NCBI GenBank assembly: GCA_963691775.1
Contig: OY829369.1
Coordinates: forward strand, 2,852,001 to 2,916,000
Direction: 5' to 3'
DNA: 64,000 nt
Source of the DNA: JAZBPO01 sp963691775
GTDB taxonomy: Bacteria > Pseudomonadota > Gammaproteobacteria > Pseudomonadales > Azotimanducaceae
The position numbers and the translations under genes are program-made. This document shows positions 19,393-30,408 of the stretch, piece by piece (position 1 is the stretch's first letter; each line of letters begins with the position of its first letter). Below the pieces are notes generated by a model. It had not been told where the DNA came from, searched no databases, and worked only from the letters and a program-made list of their open reading frames with translations.

Positions 19393-19451
19393 GTTTATGG
19401 AGCTTCCGTCTCGAACGAACGCGGGCGGAAGCAGGAGCGGGGCAGCCCGGC

Positions 19452-19931
19452 GTGAACAGTGGTTCCGGTGGCAGGGCAGGGCGCGTCGCAAGGGTCGAAG
19501 CGCTGATTCGCCCCCTTGTGGTTGCCGAGGGCTGTGAGCTTTGGGGTGTTGACCTGTCGGCCTCTGGCCGCCATTCGACGCTCAGAATCTATATCGATCG
19601 AGAAGAGGGTGTCTCGGTCGACGACTGCGAGGCGGTTAGTCGCAGGGTTTCGGCCCTGTTCGACGTTGAAGAACCGATTAGCGGTCAGTACACGCTTGAG
19701 GTGTCGAGTCCGGGTATGGATCGGCTGCTCTTCTGCCTTGAGCACTACGCCGAGAGCGTTGGCGAGACGGTGGATGTGCGTCTGTCCCAGGCATTCGAGG
19801 GGCGACGAAAGCTGACCGGCACGCTCGTGGGCGTGGAAGATGATGAGATCGTCGTGCAAGTAGGCGACGACGAGTATCTGCTACCGCTGGAGTGGATTCA
19901 GCGGGCGAGGATCGTGCCGCGGTTCGAGTGA
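19452..19931 (+). CDS. rimP: Ribosome maturation factor RimP
   Basis: Needed for 30S subunit maturation. 159 aa from the GTG at 19452 (E. coli 150). The conserved blocks ELWGVDLS, LRIYIDREEGVSVDDCEAVSR (read in two parts) and LEVSSPGMDRLL are all present. The C-terminal SH3-like domain ends EWIQRARIVPRFE. Start choice: the frame is open to 19314, but that region includes the leader terminator, so translation must begin after it; GTG 19452 follows AGGAGCGGGG (19433-19442). 28 bp before nusA. Confidence 0.94.
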   Translation: MNSGSGGRAGRVARVEALIRPLVVAEGCELWGVDLSASGRHSTLRIYIDREEGVSVDDCEAVSRRVSALFDVEEPISGQYTLEVSSPGMDRLLFCLEHYAESVGETVDVRLSQAFEGRRKLTGTLVGVEDDEIVVQVGDDEYLLPLEWIQRARIVPRFE

Positions 19932-19959
19932 AGCGCGCGCGACGAGAGATGGTGATGAG

Positions 19960-21495
19960 ATGAGCAAGGAAATCCTGCTGGTCGTCGAGTCGGTTTCGAA
20001 CGAGAAGGGCGTCGAGCCTGAAGTCATCTTCGAGGCACTTGAACTGGCGCTCGCAACCGCGACGAAGAAGCGCTATTCAGAGGATGCGGAAGTTCGCGTC
20101 GCTATAGATCGCGTTTCCGGAGAGTACGAGACCTTTCGGCAGTGGGTGATCGTCGAAGACGAATCAGTCATGGACATTCCCAATGCGCAGCTTTCGCTTG
20201 CGGCTGCGAAGGAAATAGATCCGGCGCTCGACCTAGGCGGCGTTTACGAGGAAGAGGTCGAATCGGTCGAATTCGGTCGCATCGCGGCGCAGACAGCCAA
20301 GCAGGTCATTGTTCAGCGGGTTCGTGAAGCAGAGCGCGCCAAGGTCGTAGAACTCTACACGCCGCGCGTCGGTGAACTCATCAGCGGCACGGTGAAGAAG
20401 GTTACGCGCGAGGTCGTCATCGTTGATCTCGGGAACAATGCTGAGGCGGTGCTGCCTCGTGATCAAATGATCCCGCGCGAAACGTTTCGCATCTCCGACC
20501 GCCTGCGGGCGTTGCTCCAGCGTATCGATCCCGAGAATCGAGGTCCTCAGCTCATCCTTTCTCGCACCGATCCACAGATGCTGATCAAGCTCTTCGAGAT
20601 CGAGGTCCCGGAAATTGCGGAGCAGGTAATAGAGATTCGCGCAGCTGCGCGTGATGCCGGCTCGCGCGCCAAGATCGCGGTGCGCACGAATGACGGCCGC
20701 ATTGACCCGGTTGGTGCCTGCGTCGGCATGCGCGGATCTCGCGTGCAGGCCGTTTCCGGTGAGCTTGCCAACGAGCGCATCGACATCGTGCTCTTCGACG
20801 ACAACATCGCACAGCTTGCGATCAACGCCATGTCCCCGGCGGAGGTCGTTTCGATCGTCGTCGACGAAGAAACGCACGCGATGGATATTGCGGTTGAAGA
20901 AGACAATCTTGCCCAGGCCATTGGCCGTGGCGGCCAGAACGTTCGCCTCGCGAGCGAGCTGACCGGATGGCAGCTGAACATCATGACCGAGGAAGAAGCT
21001 GGCGAGAAACAGGAGGCTGAGGTCTCCAAGTTCGTGGAAGGCTTCATGGCCAAGCTCGACGTAGACGAAGACGTTGCGGTAGTGCTCGTCGAGGAAGGCT
21101 TTACCACCCTCGAGGAAGTCGCTTACGTACCGCTCGAAGAAATGCTCGGGATCGAGGGCTTCGATGAAGACATCGTGCTGGAGCTGCGCAATCGTGCGAA
21201 GGACGCTCTGCTCACGCAGGCCCTTGCATCGGAGGAGGCGCTTGAGGGCTATGAGCCGGCAGAGGACCTCCTCGCATTAATGGAGGCGCAGGGGCAGGAG
21301 CGTCGACTCGCATTGCTCCTTGCCAAGAACGACATCACGACGCAGGAAGACCTCGCCGAGCAAGCAGTTGATGACCTCACTGAGATCGAGGAACTCGGGC
21401 TCGACGAAGAACTGGCCGCGGCGCTGATCATGGCTGCGCGAGCGCCCTGGTTCGCGGAAGCGGAAGACGGTGACGCGGAGGTGGCCTCGGCTTGA
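19960..21495 (+). CDS. nusA: Transcription termination/antitermination factor NusA
   Basis: RNA polymerase-associated factor for pausing, termination and rrn antitermination. 511 aa (E. coli 495). The N-terminal RNAP-binding domain begins MSKEILLVVESVSNEK; the S1 domain starts near residue 135 (GELISGTVKKV); two KH domains follow with DPVGACVGMRGSRVQ and AIGRGGQNVRLAS. Two acidic-repeat (AR) units occupy the C-terminus, where the alpha subunit and lambda N bind in E. coli. It probably controls its own operon through the upstream leader terminator. 28 bp after rimP, 55 bp before infB. Confidence 0.98.
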   Translation: MSKEILLVVESVSNEKGVEPEVIFEALELALATATKKRYSEDAEVRVAIDRVSGEYETFRQWVIVEDESVMDIPNAQLSLAAAKEIDPALDLGGVYEEEVESVEFGRIAAQTAKQVIVQRVREAERAKVVELYTPRVGELISGTVKKVTREVVIVDLGNNAEAVLPRDQMIPRETFRISDRLRALLQRIDPENRGPQLILSRTDPQMLIKLFEIEVPEIAEQVIEIRAAARDAGSRAKIAVRTNDGRIDPVGACVGMRGSRVQAVSGELANERIDIVLFDDNIAQLAINAMSPAEVVSIVVDEETHAMDIAVEEDNLAQAIGRGGQNVRLASELTGWQLNIMTEEEAGEKQEAEVSKFVEGFMAKLDVDEDVAVVLVEEGFTTLEEVAYVPLEEMLGIEGFDEDIVLELRNRAKDALLTQALASEEALEGYEPAEDLLALMEAQGQERRLALLLAKNDITTQEDLAEQAVDDLTEIEELGLDEELAAALIMAARAPWFAEAEDGDAEVASA

Positions 21496-21550
21496 TGTGC
21501 CGGGCCTGAGACGCGCGTACCGATCGGAGAGGATTCCCGGAGAAAGCTGG

Positions 21551-24121
21551 ATGGCAGAAGTAACCGTCAAACAACTTGCCGAAACCGTCGGCGCCCCGAT
21601 CGATCGTCTGCTCAAGCAGATGGCCGAGGCGGGCCTGCCGCATTCAGGTGAGGAAGAGACCGTTACGGAGGCGCAGAAGCAAACTTTGCTGGCGTTCCTG
21701 AAGACGGCACACGGCGCTGCAGAGCCGGCAACCAAGAAGATCACGCTGAAGCGGAAGTCTGTGAGCACGCTGCGTACGGATCGTGGGCGCGGCAAGGCCG
21801 TGGCCGTGGAGGTTCGCAAGAAGCGCACCTACGTGAAGCGCGAGGCGACGCCTGCGGTGGAGGAAGCTGCGCCGCCGGATCCGGCTCAGCCCTCTGAGCT
21901 CGAGAAGCTCAAGGCCGAGGAATCGCAGCGCGAGGCGGATCGCCAAGCAGCTGAAGCGCAGCGCCGAGCCGAGGAGGAGGCTCGCAAGGCGGAGTCGGAG
22001 CGTCGTGCGGAGGAAGCCGAGCGCGAGAAGGCGGAAGCAGAAGCGCGTGCGAAGGCCGAGGAAGAGTCTAAGGCGCGCGAGGAAGCGGAAGCCAAGGCGG
22101 CGAAAGAGGCAGCTGAAGCTCGAGCAGCCGTTGAAGCCGAATCCGCAACGGCCGAAAAGCGTGGTGGCGCCAAGCCCGCCGCGTCGGGCGGAAAGGCCGG
22201 CGGCAAGCGCCGCAGCGGAGGTCGCGGCGACTCGGATCCGGTGGAGAGTCGCGGGCGTCGCGCGGGTACGCTTTCGCGCGATCGGTTGGCTCAGCGCAAG
22301 CGTCGCTCATCCGGCGGTCGCGCAAATGTACGCACGCAGAGTTTCGAGCGTCCGACGGAGTTCATTGCGCGGGAGGTCGAGATTCCCGAAGTCATTTCGG
22401 TCGGCGAGATTTCTCAGCGCATGTCGCTCAAGGCTGGCGATGCGATTAAGAAGCTAATGACCATGGGCGTCATGGCAACGATCAATCAGGCGCTCGACCA
22501 GGACACCGCGGTGCTCCTTGTCGAGGAATTGGGCCACAAGCCGAAGATCGTTTCCTCCGACGCGATCGAGCAGGAGCACCTCGAGGCCATCGCTAACATC
22601 GAGGGGGACGAGTCGTCGCGGCCGCCCGTCGTTACCGTCATGGGGCACGTCGATCACGGCAAGACTTCGCTTCTCGATTACATCCGTAAGTCGCGCGTGG
22701 CAAGCGGTGAAGCCGGCGGCATTACCCAGCACATTGGCGCGTACCACGTCGACACCGGTAACGGCGTGGTCAGCTTCCTCGACACGCCCGGTCACGCGGC
22801 GTTCACTGCCATGCGTGCCCGTGGAGCGCAGGTCACCGATATCGTCATTCTTGTTGTCGCCGCAGACGACTCCGTTATGCCGCAGACCGAGGAGGCGGTG
22901 CAGCATGCGAAAGCCGCCGGCGTGCCGATCGTCGTCGCAGTCAACAAAATTGACAAAGAAGGCGCAGATCCTCAACGGGTGCGAAACGAGCTGTCCGCCA
23001 AGGACGTGATTCCGGAAGACTGGGGTGGTGACACGCAGTTCATCGACGTGTCGGCGATGACGGGAGACGGCATCGACGCGCTGCTCGAAGCCGTACTTCT
23101 GCAGGCGGAGTTGCTTGAGCTGAAGGCTGTTCCGAACGCGGCTGGACAGGGATCGATTGTAGAGTCCCGCCTTGATCGCGGCCGCGGCCCCGTGGCGACC
23201 CTGCTCGTGCGCAACGGCACGCTTGCAAAGGGGGACTTCATCGTCGCGGGTGAGCATTACGGTCGGGTGCGGGCAATGCTCGATGAGGGCGGCTTGCAGA
23301 TAGGGTCTGCCGGCCCATCGATTCCCGTCGAAGTGCTCGGATTGTCCGGCACGCCGGACGCCGGCGATGACTTCGCAGTCGTCGAAGACGAGCGCCGAGC
23401 GAAAGAACTGGTCGATTTCCGTCGAGAGCGCAGTCAGCAAGCGCGTCTGCAACAGCAGCAGGCGGCACGCATGGACAGCCTCTTCGACAACATCGGAGAG
23501 GGTGAGACGCCGACGCTCAACATCGTGCTGAAGACGGATGTGCGCGGCTCGCTCGAAGCGCTGATGACGGCAATCAACGAAATCAGTACCGATGAAGTTC
23601 GCGCAAACATTGTGTCGAGTGGGGTCGGAGGCATCAACGAGTCGGACGCGAACCTCGCACTCGCCTCCAAGGCGGTGGTCATTGGCTTCAATGTCCGCGC
23701 GGATGCGTCTTCGAAGCGGATCATCGAGCAGGAAGGTTTGGATCTGCGCTACTACAGCGTGATCTACGAGATCCTCGACGACATCAAGCAAGTGATGTCC
23801 GGGATGCTGGCGCCTGAACTGCGCGAGGAGATCGTCGGAGTCGCCGAGGTCCGAGAGGTGTTCCGTTCGCCGAAGTTCGGCGCCATTGCGGGCTGTATGG
23901 TCATCGAGGGCTCGGTACACCGTAACAAGCGCATTCGCGTGCTTCGGGAAGACGTTGTCATCTACGAGGGTGAGCTTGAATCGCTGCGTCGTTTCAAGGA
24001 CGACGTTCCTGAGGTGCGCCAGGGAACCGAGTGCGGCATTGGGGTGCGCAGCTACAACGATGTACGCGAGCGCGACAAGATCGAGGTGTACGACACCAAG
24101 GAGATCGCCCGCTCCCTCTGA
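21551..24121 (+). CDS. infB: Translation initiation factor IF-2
   Basis: GTPase that brings fMet-tRNA to the 30S subunit and drives subunit joining. 856 aa. It has one IF2_N helical domain at about residues 1-55, then a long Glu/Ala/Arg-rich predicted coiled coil (about 110-200), a basic Gly/Arg linker, and the GTPase with G1 GHVDHGKT (365-372), G3 DTPGH and G4 NKID. Domains II, III and the tRNA-binding C2 follow. The ATG at 21551 gives MAEVTVKQLAETVG, the family N-terminus; upstream frame to 21470 overlaps nusA and is rejected. Internal starts giving shorter forms, known in E. coli, cannot be judged here. Confidence 0.98.
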   Translation: MAEVTVKQLAETVGAPIDRLLKQMAEAGLPHSGEEETVTEAQKQTLLAFLKTAHGAAEPATKKITLKRKSVSTLRTDRGRGKAVAVEVRKKRTYVKREATPAVEEAAPPDPAQPSELEKLKAEESQREADRQAAEAQRRAEEEARKAESERRAEEAEREKAEAEARAKAEEESKAREEAEAKAAKEAAEARAAVEAESATAEKRGGAKPAASGGKAGGKRRSGGRGDSDPVESRGRRAGTLSRDRLAQRKRRSSGGRANVRTQSFERPTEFIAREVEIPEVISVGEISQRMSLKAGDAIKKLMTMGVMATINQALDQDTAVLLVEELGHKPKIVSSDAIEQEHLEAIANIEGDESSRPPVVTVMGHVDHGKTSLLDYIRKSRVASGEAGGITQHIGAYHVDTGNGVVSFLDTPGHAAFTAMRARGAQVTDIVILVVAADDSVMPQTEEAVQHAKAAGVPIVVAVNKIDKEGADPQRVRNELSAKDVIPEDWGGDTQFIDVSAMTGDGIDALLEAVLLQAELLELKAVPNAAGQGSIVESRLDRGRGPVATLLVRNGTLAKGDFIVAGEHYGRVRAMLDEGGLQIGSAGPSIPVEVLGLSGTPDAGDDFAVVEDERRAKELVDFRRERSQQARLQQQQAARMDSLFDNIGEGETPTLNIVLKTDVRGSLEALMTAINEISTDEVRANIVSSGVGGINESDANLALASKAVVIGFNVRADASSKRIIEQEGLDLRYYSVIYEILDDIKQVMSGMLAPELREEIVGVAEVREVFRSPKFGAIAGCMVIEGSVHRNKRIRVLREDVVIYEGELESLRRFKDDVPEVRQGTECGIGVRSYNDVRERDKIEVYDTKEIARSL

Positions 24122-24141
24122 TACGGGGAGGGCGGTCAGCC

Positions 24142-24558
24142 ATGGCGAAGGAGTACGGGCGCGACCAGCGCGTTGCTGACTTTGTGCAGCGAGAGCTGGC
24201 GGTGATCCTTCAGTTCGAGATGAAGGATCCTCGGGTCGGCATGGTGTCGGTCAATGACGTGCGCGTGAGTACTGACCTGGGATACGCGGACGTTTTCATC
24301 TCATCGATTGGTGTCGATGGCGATACGGCGCGCGCGGAGCTGGTCGGGGTGCTCAGCGGCGCCTCGGGATGGCTTCGCTCCCTGCTCGCAAAACGCTCGC
24401 AAATGCGCAGCACCCCGCGCTTGCGGTTTCACTGGGACGAGGTCGCGGAACGCTCGCGGGCCCTCGACGATTTGATCAACAAGGCGCGTGCGGAAGACGC
24501 GGCGCGCAATCCGGACGATGCTCCCGAAGCGGGTCGCGACTCCGACAGCGAGGACTGA
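24142..24558 (+). CDS. rbfA: 30S ribosome-binding factor RbfA
   Basis: Cold-shock protein that binds free 30S subunits and assists 16S rRNA 5'-end maturation. 138 aa. The KH-type fold shows in REYGRDQRVADF-like start (MAKEYGRDQRVADFVQREL), in MKDPRVGMVSVNDVRVS and in MRSTPRLRFHWDE. An Asp/Glu-rich tail of about 20 residues ends the protein. ATG 24142 follows GGGGAGG (24125-24131). 20 bp after infB and 4 bp before truB. Confidence 0.95.
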   Translation: MAKEYGRDQRVADFVQRELAVILQFEMKDPRVGMVSVNDVRVSTDLGYADVFISSIGVDGDTARAELVGVLSGASGWLRSLLAKRSQMRSTPRLRFHWDEVAERSRALDDLINKARAEDAARNPDDAPEAGRDSDSED

Positions 24559-24562
24559 GTGC

Positions 24563-25492
24563 GTGCGACGCAAGCGTAGATCGCGGCCGGGTCGATCCGT
24601 CGATGGCATCCTTCTATTCGATAAGCCTCAGGGCCTGTCGTCCAACGACGCTCTGCAGGAGGTGAAGCGGCTTTTCGGTGCCGCGAAGGTCGGACACACG
24701 GGCAGCCTTGATCCGCTCGCGACCGGTGTTCTGCCCCTGTGCTTCGGAGAAGCCACCAAGTTTTCGCAGTTTCTTCTCAACTCTGACAAGGGCTACTGGG
24801 CAGAGATCAAGCTTGGTGTGCGGACCGACTCTGGTGATGCCGATGGAGAGGTCGTGCAGATCCGCGAAGTGCCGGAGCTTGACGAAAAGACAATCGACGC
24901 AGCGCTCGAAGCCTTTCGCGGCGACTTCGACCAGATTCCGTCAATGTTCTCGGCGATCAAGCAAAACGGTAAGCCGCTGTACAAGCTCGCGCGCCAGGGC
25001 GTGGAGGTGGAGCGCGAGCCGCGCCCGGTGACAGTGCATGAGAATCGCATTCTCGAATTCTCCGGCGATCGGCTTGTGTTGCAGATCCTGTGTTCTAAAG
25101 GCACCTACGTACGCACCATTGCCGAGGACCTTGGCGAAGCGTTGGGCTGTGGTGGGCATGTGACGAACCTTCGCCGCACGACGGTTGGCCCTTTCCGCAT
25201 CGATACGACGCACACGCTTTCGTCGTTGGAGGCGATACGCGGTGAAGGCGGTCACGCCGCGCTCGACCGATTGCTCAAGCCTGTGGAAATGTCCGTAGAG
25301 CACTGGCCCGAAGTGCGACTCACGGATATGACTGCTTACTATCTTTCGAAGGGGCAGCCAGTGGTCGTGCCGCGAGCCCCGACCGCGGGCTGGGTTCGGA
25401 TTCATGAGGACGTGAACGGAGCAACGCGCTTCCTTGGCGTCGGTGAGGTGCTGGACGACGGACGCATCGCGCCTCGGCGCCTGGTGGTGTGA
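24563..25492 (+). CDS. truB: tRNA pseudouridine(55) synthase TruB
   Basis: Makes pseudouridine 55 in the T loop of tRNAs. 309 aa. The catalytic Asp50 lies in HTGSLDPLATG; DKPQGLSSNDALQ, the SMFSAIKQNGKPLYKLAR block and SKGTYVRTIAEDLG are also conserved. The C-terminal PUA-like domain ends RIAPRRLVV. Start: GTG at 24563 with AGGA (24551-24554), giving MRRKRRSRPGRSVDG; the frame upstream overlaps rbfA and is rejected. It is the last gene before the rpsO promoter/leader region. Confidence 0.95.
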   Translation: MRRKRRSRPGRSVDGILLFDKPQGLSSNDALQEVKRLFGAAKVGHTGSLDPLATGVLPLCFGEATKFSQFLLNSDKGYWAEIKLGVRTDSGDADGEVVQIREVPELDEKTIDAALEAFRGDFDQIPSMFSAIKQNGKPLYKLARQGVEVEREPRPVTVHENRILEFSGDRLVLQILCSKGTYVRTIAEDLGEALGCGGHVTNLRRTTVGPFRIDTTHTLSSLEAIRGEGGHAALDRLLKPVEMSVEHWPEVRLTDMTAYYLSKGQPVVVPRAPTAGWVRIHEDVNGATRFLGVGEVLDDGRIAPRRLVV

Positions 25493-25550
25493 GCGGGGTG
25501 CAAAAGGTTTGAGCGGGGGGGCACTCACCCACTGGCTCAGATAGAATATG

Positions 25551-25622
25551 CGCCCCCGTAAATTGGGGCGTAATCGCCACTGCAGACGTGCGTGGTGGCG
25601 TAGCGCGCGGCATGGGGCCGCG
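25551..25622 (+). promoter_or_regulatory. Structured rpsO leader (three hairpins)
   Basis: The 161-bp truB-rpsO gap holds a TAGAAT -10-like hexamer (25542-25547, no good -35 found) and then three perfect 6-bp hairpins: CGCCCC/GGGGCG (25551-25556, 25565-25570), CGCCAC/GTGGCG (25575-25580, 25595-25600) and CGCGGC/GCCGCG (25606-25611, 25617-25622). They could be the S15 autoregulatory structure of rpsO mRNA; that role is inferred from position only. Confidence 0.45.
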
Positions 25623-25653
25623 TGGCTCTGAAGGCACGGTCAGGAGAAGCTAG

Positions 25654-25923
25654 ATGGCACTCAGTGCAGAAACGAAAGCCGGGATCGTCAAGGAGTATCA
25701 ACTCCAGGAAGGCGATACGGGTTCGCCGGAAGTTCAGGTCGCCCTACTCACGGCTAATATCAATACCCTTCAGGGCCACTTCAAAGAGCACGGGAAAGAT
25801 CACCACTCCCGTCGCGGTCTGATCCGCATGGTCAATCAGCGCCGTAGCCTGCTCGACTACCTGAAGAAGAAGGACACCAGCCGCTACGCCAAGCTCATCG
25901 AGCGACTCGGCCTGCGTCGCTGA
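25654..25923 (+). CDS. rpsO: 30S ribosomal protein S15
   Basis: Primary 16S rRNA-binding protein of the 30S platform. 89 aa, the exact family length. Conserved sequence includes GDTGSPEVQVALLT, FKEHGKDHHSRRGL and the C-terminal RYAKLIERLGLRR. RBS AGGAGA sits 8 bp before the ATG. In E. coli S15 represses its own translation; the hairpin-rich leader upstream fits that. A terminator-like hairpin follows before pnp. Confidence 0.98.
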   Translation: MALSAETKAGIVKEYQLQEGDTGSPEVQVALLTANINTLQGHFKEHGKDHHSRRGLIRMVNQRRSLLDYLKKKDTSRYAKLIERLGLRR

Positions 25924-25971
25924 CGCACGCGGCATCGGAGCCCTGCGCCACATTGGCGCGAAGCTGACTTT

Positions 25972-25999
25972 GGGCGCCGCTCCGCGTGCGCCCGCTTTT
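25972..25999 (+). terminator. Terminator-like hairpin between rpsO and pnp
   Basis: GGGCGC (25972-25977) pairs with GCGCCC (25988-25993), loop of 10, followed by GC and TTTT (25996-25999). A smaller hairpin, GCGCCA/TGGCGC, lies just before it (about 25945-25959). Probably a leaky terminator that lets some transcripts reach pnp, as t1 does in E. coli. Confidence 0.5.
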
Positions 26000-26109
26000 C
26001 GTTGCCAATCGAAAAACGGCAGCCAATCCCGCGCGCGCATGGGTGCGTGCGGTCGTTCGGAACGGACCCGGGACGAGTGCGGGGCGTTTCGCCATCGGAG
26101 GACATACTA

Positions 26110-28221
<2,112 letters not shown>

Positions 28222-28244
28222 GGTCCTCCGCTTGCCTGACCCTT

Positions 28245-28270
28245 CGAAGCCCGGCGACCGCCGGGCTTCG
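28245..28270. terminator. Hairpin in the convergent pnp / crotonase gap
   Basis: An 11-bp perfect stem, CGAAGCCCGGC (28245-28255) and GCCGGGCTTCG (28260-28270), with loop GACC. No clear T-run on either strand, so it may act as a 3'-end stabiliser as much as a terminator for both pnp and the minus-strand gene. Confidence 0.5.
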
Positions 28271-28287
28271 TCGTTCTACGGGTGCGT

Positions 28288-29058
28288 CTAGCGACCTGTC
28301 CAGTTCGGTGCGCGTTTCTCGGCGAAGGCTCTGGGGCCTTCCTTCGCGTCCTCGGAGCTGAATACCGCCTTCTGCAGCGGGATCTGCATTTCCCACAGCT
28401 TGTCTTCCTCGACGCCGCTCGCCGCAGCCCGGACGAGCTGCTTCGAGGCGGCCACCGCAAGCGGCGCGTTCACCGCAATGCGCTCCGCCAGCGTGATGGC
28501 CGCTTCCAGTGCTCCGCCGGCTTCGGTAACGCTGCTGAGCATGCCGGCTTCGAGCGCATCTTCGGCCAGGATCGGCTCGCCGGTCAGTGCCATTTCCATC
28601 GCTTTTGCGTATCCCACGCGTGCGGGTAGACGAAAGACACCGCCTGCTGCGGCGAACAGACCGACCTTCACTTCCCGAATTCCGATCTTCGCGCCTTTCG
28701 CGGCTACGAGCAGATCGCAGGTCAGCGCGATCTCGCAGCCCCCCGCAATCGCGAAGCCCTCTACAGCTGCAATCAGGGGCTTACCGCAGCCTTCACGAAT
28801 GAAGGTTGATAGAGGGCCGATATCCTCACCGCGCGCGAACGCTTTGAGGTCCATGCCGGAGCAGAACCCTCGGCCTGCGCCCGTGATCACGCCTGCGGTG
28901 AGATCGGGGTCGCCATCCAGCTCACGCACGGCGGCGAGCAAGCCGTGTGACAGTGCGCCGTTGATGGCGTTCATCGCATCTGGGCGATTGAGCGTGATGA
29001 CCATCACGCGGCCTCGGCGCTCGACCAGGACCGCTTCTTCCTGTGCCGCTTCACTCAT
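28288..29058 (-). CDS. Crotonase-family enoyl-CoA hydratase
   Basis: Acyl-CoA hydratase/isomerase fold; hydrates trans-2-enoyl-CoA or acts on a related thioester. 256 aa. The oxyanion-hole blocks are visible: GAGRGFCSGMDLKAF and AVEGFAIAGGCEIAL. In the second catalytic region, KIGIREVKVGLFAAAGGVFRLP, one Glu is kept and the usual IPGAGG reads FAAAGG, closer to CaiD-type members than to classic FadB/PaaF. The ATG at 29058 follows GAGGGAG; the frame extends to 29223 but that part is non-homologous. Substrate unknown. It is convergent with pnp and divergent from the membrane protein gene. Confidence 0.88.
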   Translation of the reverse strand: MSEAAQEEAVLVERRGRVMVITLNRPDAMNAINGALSHGLLAAVRELDGDPDLTAGVITGAGRGFCSGMDLKAFARGEDIGPLSTFIREGCGKPLIAAVEGFAIAGGCEIALTCDLLVAAKGAKIGIREVKVGLFAAAGGVFRLPARVGYAKAMEMALTGEPILAEDALEAGMLSSVTEAGGALEAAITLAERIAVNAPLAVAASKQLVRAAASGVEEDKLWEMQIPLQKAVFSSEDAKEGPRAFAEKRAPNWTGR

Positions 29059-29325
29059 CTTGATACTCCCTCCTCGCTGAGATCCGGACGCTGTCCGAAT
29101 GGTGAAGGCGGAGCATGCCCGCTGTCGGTGCTTGAATCCAAATGGGTGTACGGGCGCTCGATGCGCAGCGCAGATACATCTGCCGAGGCCAGCGCGCGCC
29201 GCTGAAGAGGTGTTTAACCGCACCGCAGGCGATTTCGATCACCTCACTGCAGGTTGTTCCGCAAGAGCAGCCGGGCAGGTGTTCTGCCGCACCGGAAGGC
29301 GGGGCACTCATGGCATGCTGGACCC

Positions 29326-30405
29326 ATGAAGCGATGGGTATACATCTACCTCGTTCCTGGGGCCGTCCTACAGTCGGTCATGGTGGGTGGTGGCTATGGC
29401 ACGGGTCGGGAGGTCGTGGAGTTCTTCACCCGCTATGGGCTCCTCGGCGGTCTGGCGGGCATTGCCGTTGCCACGGCGAGCATCGCCGTCGTGTTCGCGC
29501 TTTCGCTCGAGCTCGCGCGCGCGCACGGAGCTTACGACTATCGAAGCTTTTTTCGCGTGATGCTCGGGCCCTTCTGGGTCCTCTACGAGGTCCTGCTCAT
29601 AGCCCTGGTTCTGTTGGTGCTCGCCGTTATTGGCGCTGCAGCAGGCGGCTTGCTGGAAACCGAGCTCGGCTTGCCGTCTGCTCTGGGCGTGACGCTCGTG
29701 CTTGCGATGGTCGTCGCGCTCACTTTCTTCGGTCGGCAATGGGTCACCGGCGTGCTTGCCTGGTGGAGCATTGCCCTCTATCTAGTCTTCGGCGCCTATT
29801 TCGTTTCTGTAATCAACGCGTCACCGGACGCAATTGGTGCGGAACTCGCGCGTGGAGAGATTTCGCAGGGCTGGTTCGTCGCAAGCCTGGAATACGTCTT
29901 CTACAACATCACTGCGGTACCCGTAATTCTCTTCGCTGCGCGCGCGATCGAGGACCGGCGACAGGCCTTGGTGGCGGGTGCCGTCGGTGCCGTCATAGCG
30001 GTGGTGCCCGCGCTGCTTCTGCACCTCAGCTTCGCGATCGCTTATCCAGATATCCTCGAAGCCGAACTGCCCGTCTATGCAATGCTCGGGCGCTTGGGCT
30101 CTGCCGTCCTGACCGCTGCCTACCTAGTCGTTCTGTTCGGAACCTTCATCGAGACAGGTATCGGTGATGTGCAAGGGATCCTAGAGCGGCTCGATGGCTG
30201 GCGTTTGGAGGTGAGCGCAAAGGCTTTGGCGCCGAAGGTTCGAGCGCTGTTCGCAGGGAGCCTGATGCTGTTGGCCGGTGCGCTCTCATCAATTGGAGTC
30301 ATTGATCTGATCGCCGAGGGATATGCGACCCTCTCCTGGGGATTCTTCTTCGTCTACGTTCTGCCTTTGCTGACCATAGGGCTATGGCGGATCGCGCGCG
30401 GATAA
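29326..30405 (+). CDS. YkvI-like polytopic membrane protein
   Basis: Inner-membrane protein of about ten transmembrane helices, 359 aa. The first helix region, LVPGAVLQSVMVGGGYGTGREVVEFF, has the glycine-rich broken-helix pattern of the YkvI family, which belongs to the amino-acid/sodium symporter (LeuT/APC) fold. The substrate is unknown. The ATG at 29326 starts MKRWVYIYLV; an in-frame TTG at 29254 would add 24 residues. The stop is only 3 bp from the end of acs on the other strand. The 267-bp upstream gap shared with the crotonase gene shows no promoter that I would defend. Confidence 0.75.
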   Translation: MKRWVYIYLVPGAVLQSVMVGGGYGTGREVVEFFTRYGLLGGLAGIAVATASIAVVFALSLELARAHGAYDYRSFFRVMLGPFWVLYEVLLIALVLLVLAVIGAAAGGLLETELGLPSALGVTLVLAMVVALTFFGRQWVTGVLAWWSIALYLVFGAYFVSVINASPDAIGAELARGEISQGWFVASLEYVFYNITAVPVILFAARAIEDRRQALVAGAVGAVIAVVPALLLHLSFAIAYPDILEAELPVYAMLGRLGSAVLTAAYLVVLFGTFIETGIGDVQGILERLDGWRLEVSAKALAPKVRALFAGSLMLLAGALSSIGVIDLIAEGYATLSWGFFFVYVLPLLTIGLWRIARG

Positions 30406-30408
30406 TGA

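Noticed and set aside
22454..23920. 488-aa open frame antisense to infB
   Set aside because: Same reason: the infB frame on the plus strand has full IF-2 motifs, and the antisense product resembles nothing.
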